Below are positions 1 through 8,540 of a DNA stretch of 12,500 bases, one piece after another (position 1 is the stretch's first letter; every line of letters starts with the position of its first letter). A program made the position numbers and the translations under genes. The notes under the pieces were generated by a model, which worked only from the letters and a program-made list of their open reading frames with translations, did not search any database and was not told the origin of the DNA. The DNA is from Actinidia chinensis. Lineage: Eukaryota; Streptophyta; Magnoliopsida; Ericales; Actinidiaceae. The stretch spans positions 19,690,298 to 19,702,797 of the forward strand of contig CM018916.1 in the NCBI GenBank assembly GCA_009663005.1, written 5' to 3'.

Positions 1-670
1 GAGGGAGGGACCAGCATGTTTTGGCGATAGGAGATCATCCCTGATTTGGGTTTCTCCTAAGTTCTTTTCCCTCTGAGCCCACATCTCCAGTTTTGGGAAA
101 ATCTTCTTTCCTCTTTCTCCTCTTTGTTTCTTCTCCAATCGCCCTTTGAAACTCCATCCACATCCGTGGTGACGCGGTCGTTTCGTGGTGCTTAAATGAC
201 CAATATGCCCTTGTCTTGGCTATGTGATTACGGGTTTAGCCCTCGTCATCTTTGTTCGTAAGGGACGATTTGTTACGTACTTTACTGAGAAAATGAGAAA
301 GAGAGAGAGAGAGAGTAGCTCTCCCGATTTTTGCCTGGTAAGTAACTAACTCGTTGACTCCACTACATCTCTTCCTCCTTTAACTCGGTATCTGATTTTG
401 CCAATCCTTGATTTTTTTGATAATTCCTTACATTTGTGTTAATTTGGGTACAAATCTGGCCCTAAAATCATATTTGCCCTAATTTTTGGTTGTGGTTGCC
501 CTAATTTTTTTTTGTGGGCCTAAATTGCTTTCCTCCTACAATTTTTAATTTTTTGTTTTTCCAGTATCGCCCTGGTTTTAACTACCAGAGACAGTATTTC
601 TTTGTTAGTACATAATAGTTGTGTTTTTGTCAAATTTTGGACGTAGAGTAAGGATGTAATGCTATAAAGC
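1..670. other. No recognised gene; pyrimidine-rich start and T-rich sequence
   Basis: I see no coding region with family resemblance here. The first 150 bases are rich in C and T (runs of TCTTT and CTCC around 105-140), the kind of composition found in plant 5' leaders and core promoters, but no transcription unit can be tied to it. From about 400 the sequence is T-rich and resembles intron or intergenic DNA. The short open frame at 671-853 has no recognisable motif and is not called a gene. Confidence 0.5.
297..315. repeat. GA dinucleotide microsatellite
   Basis: A short run of about seven GA units directly after AAATGAGAAA. GA/CT repeats are common in plant 5' leaders and promoters, where they can bind GAGA-binding (BBR/BPC) proteins. 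At this length it may simply be a microsatellite. Confidence 0.8.
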
Positions 671-1360
671 ATGCCCAGCTATTGTGTCTACACATATATA
701 GATATAAAGCGCATAAAGTTATACTTACATAGTGAAATCATTACCCAGTCACCTTTTGTTATAAATGGTTGCATTTTCCTGGATGCAGTAATATGCGCAT
801 TAGAAGGATTATTTATCATTGAAATGAAAGATGTAAACAGAGCTCAAACATAATGTATTTTCTGTAATGTATATGAGCCCTATTGGTTCGGTAGTTGTTA
901 AAAAAAATTGAACTTCACAATCTGGGTCAATGATCATACCATCTGTGATCCTTTTAAAAATACAATTATTTTGTTAAAGTCTCAGTTTTCACTGGTGAAG
1001 GCCTGGAAAGGTTATCCCACTATGGGAAAGTTCGACGTCATGGTACTTTGGTAGGTGACAAAATTATCATGACTTGCATTCTTTGTATTGGCCAGAGTAA
1101 ATCAACTTGAATACGAAAGAAGAAGTAATGTTTGGTGGGCGGAATCTTTTTGACCAAACTCAAAATTGGTTCCTCTGACCCCACTTTGAGGGGGAAGAAA
1201 AAGTATGGTAATTGGGTCTATCATAAAAAAATGAGTATTTTGTGAATGGAGTCTTTTCCATTAGAAAAGTAGGGGTATGCATATAGGTGATTTTTTGTTA
1301 TTATTTTTGTGGTGTGATTTGTTATGTATTTTGTGATTTTTTGTGTTAAAATTTCGTGGT
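671..1360. other. No recognised gene
   Basis: AT-rich sequence with several short open frames that match no family I recognise. A stretch near 1000-1051 is bordered by acceptor-like (TTGTTAAAGTCTCAG, ending 985) and donor-like (GTAGGT, about 1050) sequences; this is noted as a weak finding rather than annotated as an exon. A 7-base inverted repeat (GTTTGGT 1130-1136, ACCAAAC 1153-1159) is not informative by itself. Confidence 0.5.
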
Positions 1361-1372
1361 TAGGATGGCAAT

Positions 1373-1404
1373 GGGGCGGGGCGGGGGGGTTTTGTATAAA
1401 CCCC
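1373..1404 (+). other. G-run block (potential G-quadruplex) fused to a perfect hairpin
   Basis: Runs GGGG (1373-1376), GGGG (1378-1381) and GGGGGGG (1383-1389) are separated by single C bases, which meets the usual four-tract G-quadruplex rule because the last run can supply two tracts. The end of that run begins a perfect inverted repeat: GGGGTTT (1386-1392), loop TGTAT, AAACCCC (1398-1404). Both structures are seen directly; whether they form or matter is unknown. Confidence 0.6.
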
Positions 1405-1480
1405 GGGTACCAGAACTGTATAGCATAAAAAAATCACCTCAATCGGCACTTGTGAGTTATTTTGTTTGATATTTGCAGCA

Positions 1481-1496
1481 CCACCCTTGCGGGTGG
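1481..1496. repeat. Short perfect inverted repeat
   Basis: CCACCC (1481-1486) and GGGTGG (1491-1496) around a four-base TTGC loop, inside the putative hAT-like fragment. It may be part of the GC-rich subterminal repeats of that element. Confidence 0.5.
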
Positions 1497-1545
1497 GTGA
1501 CTAAACGCTACGCCTGCCCCGGCATATTTTTTAATTAATAAAGGA

Positions 1546-2269
1546 AAAAAATATTAAATAGTGTTACAAACTTAACCTAAATGCTTAGATTAGTGATTTT
1601 CACTATTTATGTTATTATTAGCAAATTTTAATCTTTGTTTTTATCTTAGATTGATAAATTTAAATACAATACCTACTTGTAACTCAAATACGCTTTCCTA
1701 CATAAAAGGATATTTGGGTAAATTTACTCTAACAAAGACCAAAAATAGTGTAATTAATAAAGGAGAGTGTATAAATACATTAGACAATTACTTTGTGTGT
1801 ATATATTATGTATCTATATATTCCAACACTAGTGTCTATAGTTATACAAGGCGTTTAATGGGTTAATTATAGTTACCTCATCTTTACTAGTTGGAGCAGT
1901 TTGTTTGCCTCCTAATTTGGAGGTTTGTCGCTTGTTTTGTCCATATAGAGGAGCCATGTTTTGCGTGACCATGTAAGAGGTATTGCGTTTAGGTTTTAGA
2001 TTTGTATTGTAATTCTTTACTTTTGCTTTGTGCCTCATGTTTGTCTTCTAGGCGTGTCCATTGAAAGATTCTATGCTGTATCAATATCTTCGATATTTAG
2101 CCCGCTAAAAAAAGGTTGTAAAACACTTGATGTCCACAACAAATTCACCTATACAATGTACGCATTTACACATCATTGTTCTTGCTTTGTTATTGATCAG
2201 TACACTCAAAATACATGGCTAGACTAACCATACGTGCAAGAAGAAAGAAGTATATGAGGGAATGAAGTG
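1546..2269. other. No recognised gene; AT-rich
   Basis: The sequence is AT-rich with many stops. Open frames at 1609-1866, 1829-2038 (-) and 2030-2227 carry no recognisable motif. If the PIF/Harbinger relic downstream was a complete element, its left terminal inverted repeat should lie in or before this stretch, but I could not identify it. Confidence 0.5.
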
Positions 2270-2779
2270 AAGAGGGACCGTGATGTGTTGATAGCAGTGA
2301 TGTGTGTCATGAGGACTTTCAATACGATGTCCTTCATATGTTACATGTTAATTAGTGGAGGTCCATGGTCAAAGGAATAGAACGTAGGACCTCATCTTCT
2401 GTTGAATCGAATGTGTACCAACAGCAAATAACTCACTTAATAGCTTAGTACACTCGGATGACACAAACTGCCTGACCCAATTGAGGGTCAATCGCATAAT
2501 CATGACGGTTGTGCAATTTACTCATGCAAAGAGGACTACAAGACTCTAGGGATTGTGTGTAGTTGCCTGAGAAAGTTGTGATATTTTTTATGGATTCACG
2601 CATCATACGAAGAATAGGGCGTAACGAAGTTTCAGTTCCATCAGATCGGGGGAAACAATAAGTAGGCATTTAAATGCAGTTTTGTTGGCAATCTTAAGCC
2701 TTCACGACGTATTGTGGTTTCATCCCGAACCTTGTGCTTCCCAAGGGACCGCGTGAGGAGAGGTGGAAGTGGTTTGAGG

Positions 2780-2865
2780 GTATAAGCCCGTTTATTAATT
2801 TATGGTAATTATTCAGTTGCACTTCTTTGATTACATAAATATTACTTCTTTTTTCTATGGCATAG
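2780..2865 (+). other. Probable intron in the transposase relic
   Basis: GT at 2780-2781 and AG at 2864-2865 enclose 86 bp of AT-rich sequence lying exactly between the WKWFE(G) motif and the block leading to ALDGT, which adjoin in family proteins. Removing it keeps a continuous frame across the junction. One base appears lost just after the acceptor, where the family usually has a Cys-Leu-Gly. Seen: borders and placement. Inferred: splicing. Confidence 0.55.
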
Positions 2866-3194
2866 AATTGTCTCGGGCTTTAGACGGTACCTTCATATCG
2901 GTACTCCCCCCATCTGAAACGAAGGCACATTATCGATCAAGAAAAGGGGGATTAGCTCCCAAATGTGTTAGGTATAATGTAGCCGAAATCTACGATTCTA
3001 TATTGTCACACCCCACTCTATTATGATACCGTGACAACCTCTGGACACATCACAACCTGTTTACTTATATTTCAATTATAAAAGAGGGTCTCGCATATAT
3101 TGGCCTTGTTTGGTTTGGGAAGGGTTCTGCCATAGACTCGTAGTGCTTGCTAATGCATTGGTCAGGCCACACGGGTTTGAAAATTCAAAGTTAC

Positions 3195-3352
3195 GTGAGT
3201 ACAAACACTTCACAAAAACCGTTTGCAAAAAGATGGTGAAGTGAGCGAGGAAGGGGAAGAAAGAGGGGATAGGTGACCAAACCAAAAATAGTTTAAAAAA
3301 TTACAATTTTTCTCAATGTAACTTCCGGCGTCTTGACTGGAGTTTTTATTAG
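3195..3352 (+). other. Probable intron in the transposase relic
   Basis: A GTGAGT donor at 3195-3200 and a TTTTTATTAG acceptor ending at 3352 bracket 158 bp that have no counterpart in the family. They fall between the ALVRPHGFE block and the YLVDA block, which are normally only a few residues apart. The flanking frames differ by a base, consistent with decay of the exons. A small insertion is the alternative explanation. Confidence 0.45.
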
Positions 3353-3836
3353 GTCCGTTTCTACCTGTACCTTGTTGATGCGTTACACAAATAGAACTGG
3401 ATATTCTTACCTATAGGTCTCAAAGATATCACATTAACATTTGGAGGCAAGACATTACCTCAAAGCAAAGAAAAGGCGTTCAACATGATCACTCTGTCGG
3501 CACTAAATGTTGTGGAAAGATGTTTCGTTCGGGGTTCTAAAAATGAGATGGGGTATCTTGAATCTTACTCTTACTACCCCCATAAGGACTCAATGTCCGC
3601 ATCGTCACGCATGTTGTCTTCTCCACACTTCATTGAGCGAGAAATTGTCTAATTCTATCCCGTTGAACATAAGTAACGACATGTGGGCGCTACAATAAAC
3701 ATCATAATGGTTCCCTCTTGAAGATCCAGAAGATCACATTACACAAGTTGATATGACCAAATGAGTGGACTGAAATGAGGGATAATTTGGCAACCCAATG
3801 TACAACGAATTCTGGCCGACTCATAGGGATGGCTAA

Positions 3837-4028
3837 CAATTATCTACTAATGTATTTCCTATGAAATTTGCATCATATGTAATGTGGGTTATGCTGTTGA
3901 ATGTGCACTACTCCATGGTGGGCCATCAATGGTTATTTACGTATTTTTTTAGTTTAATCATATTTTTTAAATGTGTGTATTTGTTAGCAAATTTGTGACT
4001 ACTGCTTATCCAATCAGTTAAACAAACT
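3837..4028. other. Spacer between the two transposon pseudogenes
   Basis: About 190 bp of AT-rich sequence between the transposase stop and the Myb-like relic. No recognisable feature beyond a short T-run at 3943-3950. Confidence 0.5.
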
Positions 4029-4404
4029 ATGGAAACTCAAAAGTCCACCCGCAATCCAATCCCAATGGTGGTAAAGGCGGGAAAGGAAAACAACCACGTA
4101 GGCTATGGACCCTCAAAGTAAGAGGAGGCCCTACTTGTGGCAGTGTTGGATTTGTGCTTGGTGATAAGGTGGAAAAGGGCACAATGGCTGCAAACCTGGG
4201 TTCTTCACTGTGGTCGAAAAAGAGTTGCGAAAACTTTGCCTAAGACCACACTAAGAGCCAAGCCCACCATAGAGTCAAGGTAAAGGGTTTGAAGGAAAAA
4301 TATGGGTTTTGGCGGACAGGATACGTATAATTGATTTTGCAGGGACCATGTGAGGCAAGCGTGGTCGTTGATGACAAACCAAAAAGTTTGTGGAAATAGA
4401 AATG

Positions 4405-4487
4405 GTACGTCTCATTCTTTCATTTTTTTTTCTTCATTCTTTTAGTACGACATCTCAATTTAATTGTTTCAATTTAACCTGTGGCAG
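4405..4487 (+). other. Probable intron in the Myb-like relic
   Basis: A near-consensus plant donor GTACGT at 4405-4410, a long T-rich tract, and the acceptor GTGGCAG ending at 4487 enclose 83 bp. The flanks are the VW-like end of the domain core and the KG...RPFP block, which are close together in the family. This is the most convincing of the three candidate introns. Confidence 0.6.
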
Positions 4488-4757
4488 ACCCCTAAAGGGG
4501 TGAGTGGGATGAATGGAAGGCCATTCCCCTATGTTTGAGGTTGGGGCAACCTTATTGGGCATGATGGGGGGGGATGGGCTACTGGGAAAATGGCTGAAGA
4601 TGCCCCTGCAAGTTCCCGATGGACTCCTATTCAAGACCCCTGGCCTTGATTGATACATGTAATGATTGCTATAGTCCTAGGTATGCAAGTGTGACCATTT
4701 TTTCGGATGGGATATTTGTGGACGTAACGGGTAATGAATCCCAGGGATAATCTCAAT

Positions 4758-4840
4758 CCTTCCACTCCAAGAGGCAATGTCTCCTTCTACTCCAAGAGGC
4801 AATATCAATTCTTCCATTCAAGAGTATATGGCAATCCCTC
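4758..4840 (+). repeat. Imperfect 25-bp tandem repeat in the Myb-like relic
   Basis: Two adjacent 25-bp units (4758-4782 and 4783-4807) share CCTTC-ACTCCAAGAGGCAAT with few differences. A looser third copy (CTTCCATTCAAGAG...GGCAATCC) and the partial CTCTACTCCATCCC follow. In one frame the units encode NPSTPRGN-like residues, matching the low-complexity Ser/Pro linker of the protein, so the duplication may predate the gene's death. Confidence 0.7.
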
Positions 4841-5189
4841 TACTCCATCCCAAACTTCACGTGCCGGAAAGGCCAAGAAGAAGGCAAAGCTAGATGCCCT
4901 TAATTGAACTAATAAAGGTTCTCATAGCTCAAACAATGCCCATTGGAAAATTGACTCAATGCATTGGGGTATTACAATGAACTCTCAGACAAAAAAAAAG
5001 AGTGTCTTTAGCGAGTTAATGAAACTTGACATGGATGAAATGGACAGGTTAAGGTCAAGAACATCATTGTGGTCTGGAGAAGAAAGATTGGATGCCTTCT
5101 TTGGTATAACCGGTCATATGAAACAAACGTTTGGTGGAGGGGTTCTTAGATGGCAAAGTCACATTTTCGCATGTAGTAGTATATGGTAA

Positions 5190-7079
5190 ATAGTGGCTGA
5201 CCTAGTGTCATTCTCGCCTTTTGTATTTACGGTGGTCGGTAATTATTACTTTTTATACTTATGTTTTGTTGTTGATGTGCTTTTCATACTTTTTGTAATT
5301 TCCCAAGATGCTAAACTTTTTTGTAATTAATGCATTTTTAAGGGCAATCAGAATGTAAAACTTATAAGTTTCGGTTGTGCAATGATGATGCGATTACTAT
5401 TTTTTTGTTTTGATTTGGGCAAATCTAAAATATGTGGGTTGAACATAGGGCATTGATTGATGGCAAAGTTTATTCCTTGGATTTGTATTGGCAACTATGA
5501 AGGCCAGAGAATGGCAACTTGTGGTTTACTCAAGTACCAACTTGTCTTCATTTGTCTTGCATATTTTTTAAATACATTATTATGAATGAAAGTTTTGCAT
5601 TTCTTCAAGTGTAAAAAAATACATACAAATATCTATTTTCTACATTTTTATGCATATTATTTGTTCCTAAAATGATTTCATGATGCCTCGTGCTAATGCT
5701 ATAAGTCTCTCATTGTTTGTATACTACTGTAACACAATCATTTATACTTTTGTGTGTTCATTACTATTTTGGCTTTTGGGGGGAAAATTGTAAGATGACA
5801 TTGTGGGTTTGAAACTGTGGCTAGATCGCCTTATCGTCCTAGATTAGAAATGAGCATTGTATCAGGTACCCCCCCTCTCCCTCAAGCATTCTCAAAAGAG
5901 TGGTTAGATTTAATGTAAGACTTATGGCTGTTGCTCCTAGATCCTTGCATCCTAGGAATAGGGACATAAAGATCTCTTCTGTGCATTCTAGGCAAATGTG
6001 GCCTTTATCAGTGTTTTCATAAATGCCTTTGTTTAGGATACTCCATTACTTTGGCGTTCTTTTTGGTTTCGACTTTATTTATATGTTAGATGAATTAATA
6101 GACATTTTTTATTTTTTTGACCTTTTTCCTTGTTGATTTTTATTTTTCTGGATTTCTCTTAATCGAAGACACTTGGTTTAGTACCATTGGGTTTCTCTAA
6201 TATTCAATTTGCAGTTTGGCGGGCAGAGTAATCACATTTGTACGTTGATTTGATAGATTGTTGGGTCTTACTTTTTTTGTGTGTGTGAATTGCTGAGTTG
6301 CAGTTGCTTACCACACACGTCATGAGACAAATAAAACGAGGCACAGTTGTATAATCCCATTGTTCAGAGTGTGAGGAACAAATCTAGCATGGAAAGGGAT
6401 TTGTTTCTCATTACTTATTTCAACAAATGCTTCTTTTCATGCATCTTAATGAGAATTTCGATTATTTACAGGTCTTATTATAAAATATTGTCTCTCTTAT
6501 CCTTATGCGTGAAGTTAAATCCATGATTTGTGAGATCTTGAGATCCATATTCAGTTGCAGTTTGATTGCCCTACAAAGTATTAGGTGACTGTTACCCTTC
6601 TGTTCTTTTTTGTAAAGATCATGCTTTATCAGGGGAAATTTGAGGTTTTTCATGACACCCATTTCAAATGTTCAAAGCTCACGAATGGGCCACTATCATT
6701 ATAGTGTCACATAAGATGATGGGGGGTACTATCATGAATGCATTTTAAAATGTTGATGCGGACATTTGAAGTTAAGGACAGTAACACACTTCCACCAATT
6801 CTGGGGCATTTCGTCGAGTTCTCATATTATGCGAGGGTGGGTATGTCCTGTCACAAAATTGATTTATCAGAGACCAAGTTTTATTCATGAAACTAGTTGG
6901 TTGTTTTGACAAGGAAACTAATTGGCTCTTGCTACTGCCGAGGGAGTGAACCTCACTGAAGTACGAAAGTAGATACAGTTATAAGCTCGCCTCAAAACAC
7001 ACTAGTTTTTGTCGTTGAGATCTACCAAGAGTAACACTATCTCCAACCAAGTCATGCAGCTTCCTTGTGCTTATTGTCT
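5190..7079. other. No recognised gene; AT-rich sequence between the two elements
   Basis: Nearly 1.9 kb of AT-rich sequence. The only open frame, 6462-6662 on the - strand, has no family resemblance. The right end of the PIF/Harbinger element should fall here but no terminal inverted repeat is evident. Acceptor-like ATTTGCAG (ending 6214) and GAGTTGCAG (ending 6303) occur, but no exon can be defined from them. A small hairpin, CACTAT/ATAGTG (6691-6706), is present. Nothing else is supported. Confidence 0.5.
7076..7079. repeat. Target-site duplication, left copy (GTCT)
   Basis: GTCT directly precedes the TG of the left LTR and recurs directly after the CA of the right LTR (10948-10951). Four bases match; a fifth does not, whichever side is extended. 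Most plant LTR elements make 5-bp duplications, so one base may have mutated. Confidence 0.6.
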
Positions 7080-7227
7080 TGTTGTGTCCAAGGACTAGCT
7101 CCCCCAGCACATCTAACATATCAACCAACACACAAGACACAGATATACGTGGTCGGCCATCTGCCTACATCCACGCGAGGAACCACTAATTCACATCTCT
7201 GGACATGAATATTACAATGAGGGTACA

Positions 7228-7270
<43 letters not shown>

Positions 7271-7774
7271 TTCTATCTCTAGTATCTATCAGTCTTGTTC
7301 CTTCAAAGATACCAATTCTAGCCCACTCTATGTAAGATTCTATCAGTGCTCTCTGTGCTCTCACTAGCACAATAGCACGTCCCATCTCTACTCAGACCAC
7401 CTCTCGCACACAAGAAAACATGTTGTGTGCTCCACTGGTGGTAATCCCCCAAGGATTAACATTTCTGCTAACTGCCCTCTCCCGCACACACTCTTTGATT
7501 CTCTCAAATGGAGCCTTAAATAGAGAAGATCGGGCCTCCATTGTTGACATTCTTTCCTTCTCTCTGCACGTATCTTTTCTTCTCCTCTGCCGAACATCAG
7601 GAGACTTGTCTCTGACCGATTTCCAAAAATGGAGGCTGCTTCTGAAAGAGGAAGACTTGGCAAGAATTGGCAAGGCTGGTTTGGGCCTTGGGCTGGCTTC
7701 ATGGGCTTCAATGGGCTTGACTTCCATTGGTTGGGACTCAATTGGGATTTCTGCCCATGGCTGGATTCCAAACA
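7080..7774 (-). repeat. 3' LTR of the retrotransposon (left copy)
   Basis: This 695-bp block aligns end to end with 10244-10947. Shared landmarks in order are GATATACGTGG-TCGGCC, ATCCACG, ATAGGGAGGAGCTCATC, TACCAATTCTAGCCCACTCT, CAGTGCTCTCTGTGCTCTCA, AAATAGAGAAGATCGG, GACATTCTTTCCTTC, ATGGAGGCTGCTTCTG and ATGGGCTTGACTTCCAT. On the + strand it begins TGTTGTGTCC and ends CCAAACA. By eye the two copies differ at perhaps a fifth to a quarter of positions including indels. The long overlapping open frames on both strands here (within 7388-7935) are by-products of LTR composition. Confidence 0.88.
7514..7525 (-). promoter_or_regulatory. TATA-like box in the 3' LTR
   Basis: On the - strand it reads CTCTATTTAAGG, the same site as in the right LTR (10678-10689). 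It sits about 250 bp from the LTR start in element orientation, a reasonable position for an LTR promoter. Its conservation in both copies is seen; its use is inferred. Confidence 0.45.
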
Positions 7775-7786
7775 AATCTCCCCTCC
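7775..7786 (-). other. Polypurine tract
   Basis: On the - strand it reads GGAGGGGAGATT, immediately upstream of the TGTTTGG start of the 3' LTR. This is the standard position of the RNase-resistant primer for plus-strand synthesis. It fixes the inner boundary of the left LTR and the orientation of the element. Confidence 0.75.
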
Positions 7787-8540
7787 AGCCCATTGGGAGG
7801 GTATACTCTGCTTTTCTTCAGTTATCCATTCCGACAACTTGCTGCTCCAGCTCGCTTGTACGATCTAAAAGACAGTATCTGAGATACGTAACCTCTCAAC
7901 GGGATCAACTTCTCCCTGAAGTGAATGACTTCTAAATCGACAGTGCCTGCACCCTTCTCACTTAGGTGCTCTGCTCCCCCTCACACCGGGGTGCTCGGAA
8001 AGTACGTCGCTTTTGCAAGTCGTCGTAACTCCATCTCTCCTCACAGGTTGACACAACTGGAGAGATAACGAAATGATCTCAGAGAGAAAGAGATGTTCGG
8101 AGACGTGCGGCACTGTCGTTTGTGAATCGACTATGTCTCTCCCTCCCCATCTGAGCGTACTCCGGACATCCTGAACTAGTTGCACCTCTCGTGTCTGGCC
8201 AGATAGGAATTGCGGCACGTATCCAAGCATCTCCTTGCCACTTATTTCCACTGCTGGGATCCTTCAAGTAACCCATCAGGTACTCCATGCGTTGCTTTGC
8301 GTGCCTTGTCGCAACGGTTTGCTTCTTTGTCAATACATTTGCTAAGACCACTGAGACTATGTCGTACAGCAAGAAGTCTCTTTGTCTGGACATTCCCATC
8401 AGTCGTTATAGCCTTTCAGGCTTCTTCTCTGCAGCTTCTCCTGTTTCCCTTGGAAACTATGAGTGTTCCTCACTCGCTTCAAAGCTTCATCGCTTTAGAC
8501 TCGACAATCTCAATTGAAACAGCCTTACCGGCACCTTCAT
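7787..8540 (-). other. Retrotransposon internal region, no domain recognised
   Basis: About 750 bp between the polypurine tract and the protease-like stretch, where pol would be in a full element. Open frames exist on both strands (8079-8399 and 7958-8251 on -, 8210-8542 on +), but none shows integrase (HHCC, DDE), reverse transcriptase (YVDD-like) or RNase H motifs. It may be the fused ends of a large internal deletion or unrelated captured sequence. Confidence 0.5.

Larger units (their letters stand above)
1361..1545. mobile_element. Fragment resembling one end of a hAT-type non-autonomous element
   Basis: The block starts TAGGATGGCAATGGGGCGGG. From memory this resembles a terminal sequence common in plant hAT-type miniature elements (TAG-GATGGCAA followed by GGGGCGGG units). 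Downstream, GCCTGCCCCGGCAT at 1511-1524 followed by TTTTTTAATTAATAAA resembles the CCCGCCCCGCAT plus AT-rich body usual in such repeats. No matching TTGCCATCC end exists anywhere in the window and no 8-bp target duplication could be paired, so this is at best a truncated or rearranged copy. A stretch of about 95 bp between the two GC-rich parts is unlike the rest. The family assignment is inference. Confidence 0.4.
2270..3836 (+). pseudogene. PIF/Harbinger (HARBI1/ALP1-like) DDE transposase, decayed
   Basis: This is the relic of the endonuclease-transposase that cuts and moves PIF/Harbinger elements. Family motifs appear in the expected order, in shifting + frames. LNSLVHSDD and QLRVNR (2436-2495) match the N-terminal helical region. 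KNR-like and [11 protein letters not shown] (2600-2675) come before the catalytic domain. WKWFEG (2764-2782) leads to ALDGT with the first catalytic Asp at 2883-2885, then HYRSRKG. A PGWEGSA-like block (3101-3130) is followed by VLANALVRPHGFE (3143-3181). LVDA holds the second Asp at 3377-3379, and VVERCF the Glu at 3515-3517, 46 codons later in the same frame. FGVLKMRWGIL (3528-3560), ACCLLH and EWTEMRDNLA (3763-3792) follow, and a stop lies at 3834-3836. Damage includes stops at 2751-2753 and 3392-3394 and frameshifts near 2755, 3525 and 3798. The N-terminal limit is approximate. The family call is firm; whether it came from a mobile copy or a domesticated ALP1-like gene cannot be told, but the adjacent Myb-like relic favours a transposon. 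Confidence 0.88.
2270..5189 (+). mobile_element. PIF/Harbinger DNA transposon relic (transposase plus Myb-like ORF)
   Basis: Two adjacent same-strand pseudogenes form the characteristic gene pair of PIF/Harbinger elements: a DDE transposase of the HARBI1/ALP1-like family and a Myb/SANT-like DNA-binding protein. In active elements both proteins are needed; the Myb-like partner binds the element ends and helps the transposase reach the nucleus and its substrate. The boundaries given are those of the recognisable coding relics only. Terminal inverted repeats and the usual 3-bp TTA/TAA target duplication were not found, so the real element was probably longer. Multiple stops and frameshifts in both genes show it is long dead. 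Confidence 0.85.
4029..5189 (+). pseudogene. Myb/SANT-like DNA-binding protein of a PIF/Harbinger element, decayed
   Basis: This is the accessory protein encoded beside PIF/Harbinger transposases, of the family often annotated in plants as L10-interacting MYB domain-containing or At2g29880-like. GGKGGKGKQPRRLWTLK (4067-4117) is the basic start of the Myb/SANT domain with its conserved Trp. A frameshift gives ALLVAVLDL (4128-4154), then VVEKELRKLC (4210-4239), PKTTLRAKPTIESR (4239-4280) and VKGLKEKYG (4280-4306), the typical PHI-SR-KxLKxxY region. VVDDK...LW follows near 4362-4392. After a probable intron, RPFPY (4521-4535) and [10 protein letters not shown] (4578-4607) match the family's conserved end of this domain. 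A Ser/Pro linker and the basic KAKKKAKL (4869-4892) precede the C-terminal FSELMKLDMDEMDRL and EERLDAFFGI (5006-5109). Damage includes a stop at 4642-4646 and several frameshifts. The ATG at 4029 is the nearest upstream but is out of frame with the Myb block, so the start is uncertain. Confidence 0.78.

Noticed and set aside
2445..2669. 74-codon open frame on the - strand
   Set aside because: It is antisense to the RSGETISRH and LNSLVHSDD parts of the transposase relic, which match the family on the + strand.
3100..3285. Putative miniature inverted-repeat element with TTTGGTTTGG at one end and CCAAACCAAA at the other, about 190 bp apart
   Set aside because: The left repeat lies in the transposase coding relic: it is the PGWEGSA-like block and continues into VLANALVRPHGFE. 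The right copy falls in a probable intron. No target duplication is present.
4455..4658. 67-codon open frame on the - strand
   Set aside because: It is antisense to the Myb-like relic ([15 protein letters not shown] on the + strand) and has no motif of its own.
7388..7935. Overlapping open frames of 79 to 171 codons on both strands
   Set aside because: They sit in the left LTR and run across its inner border. The equivalent frames in the right LTR are interrupted differently, so there is no sign of a conserved protein.
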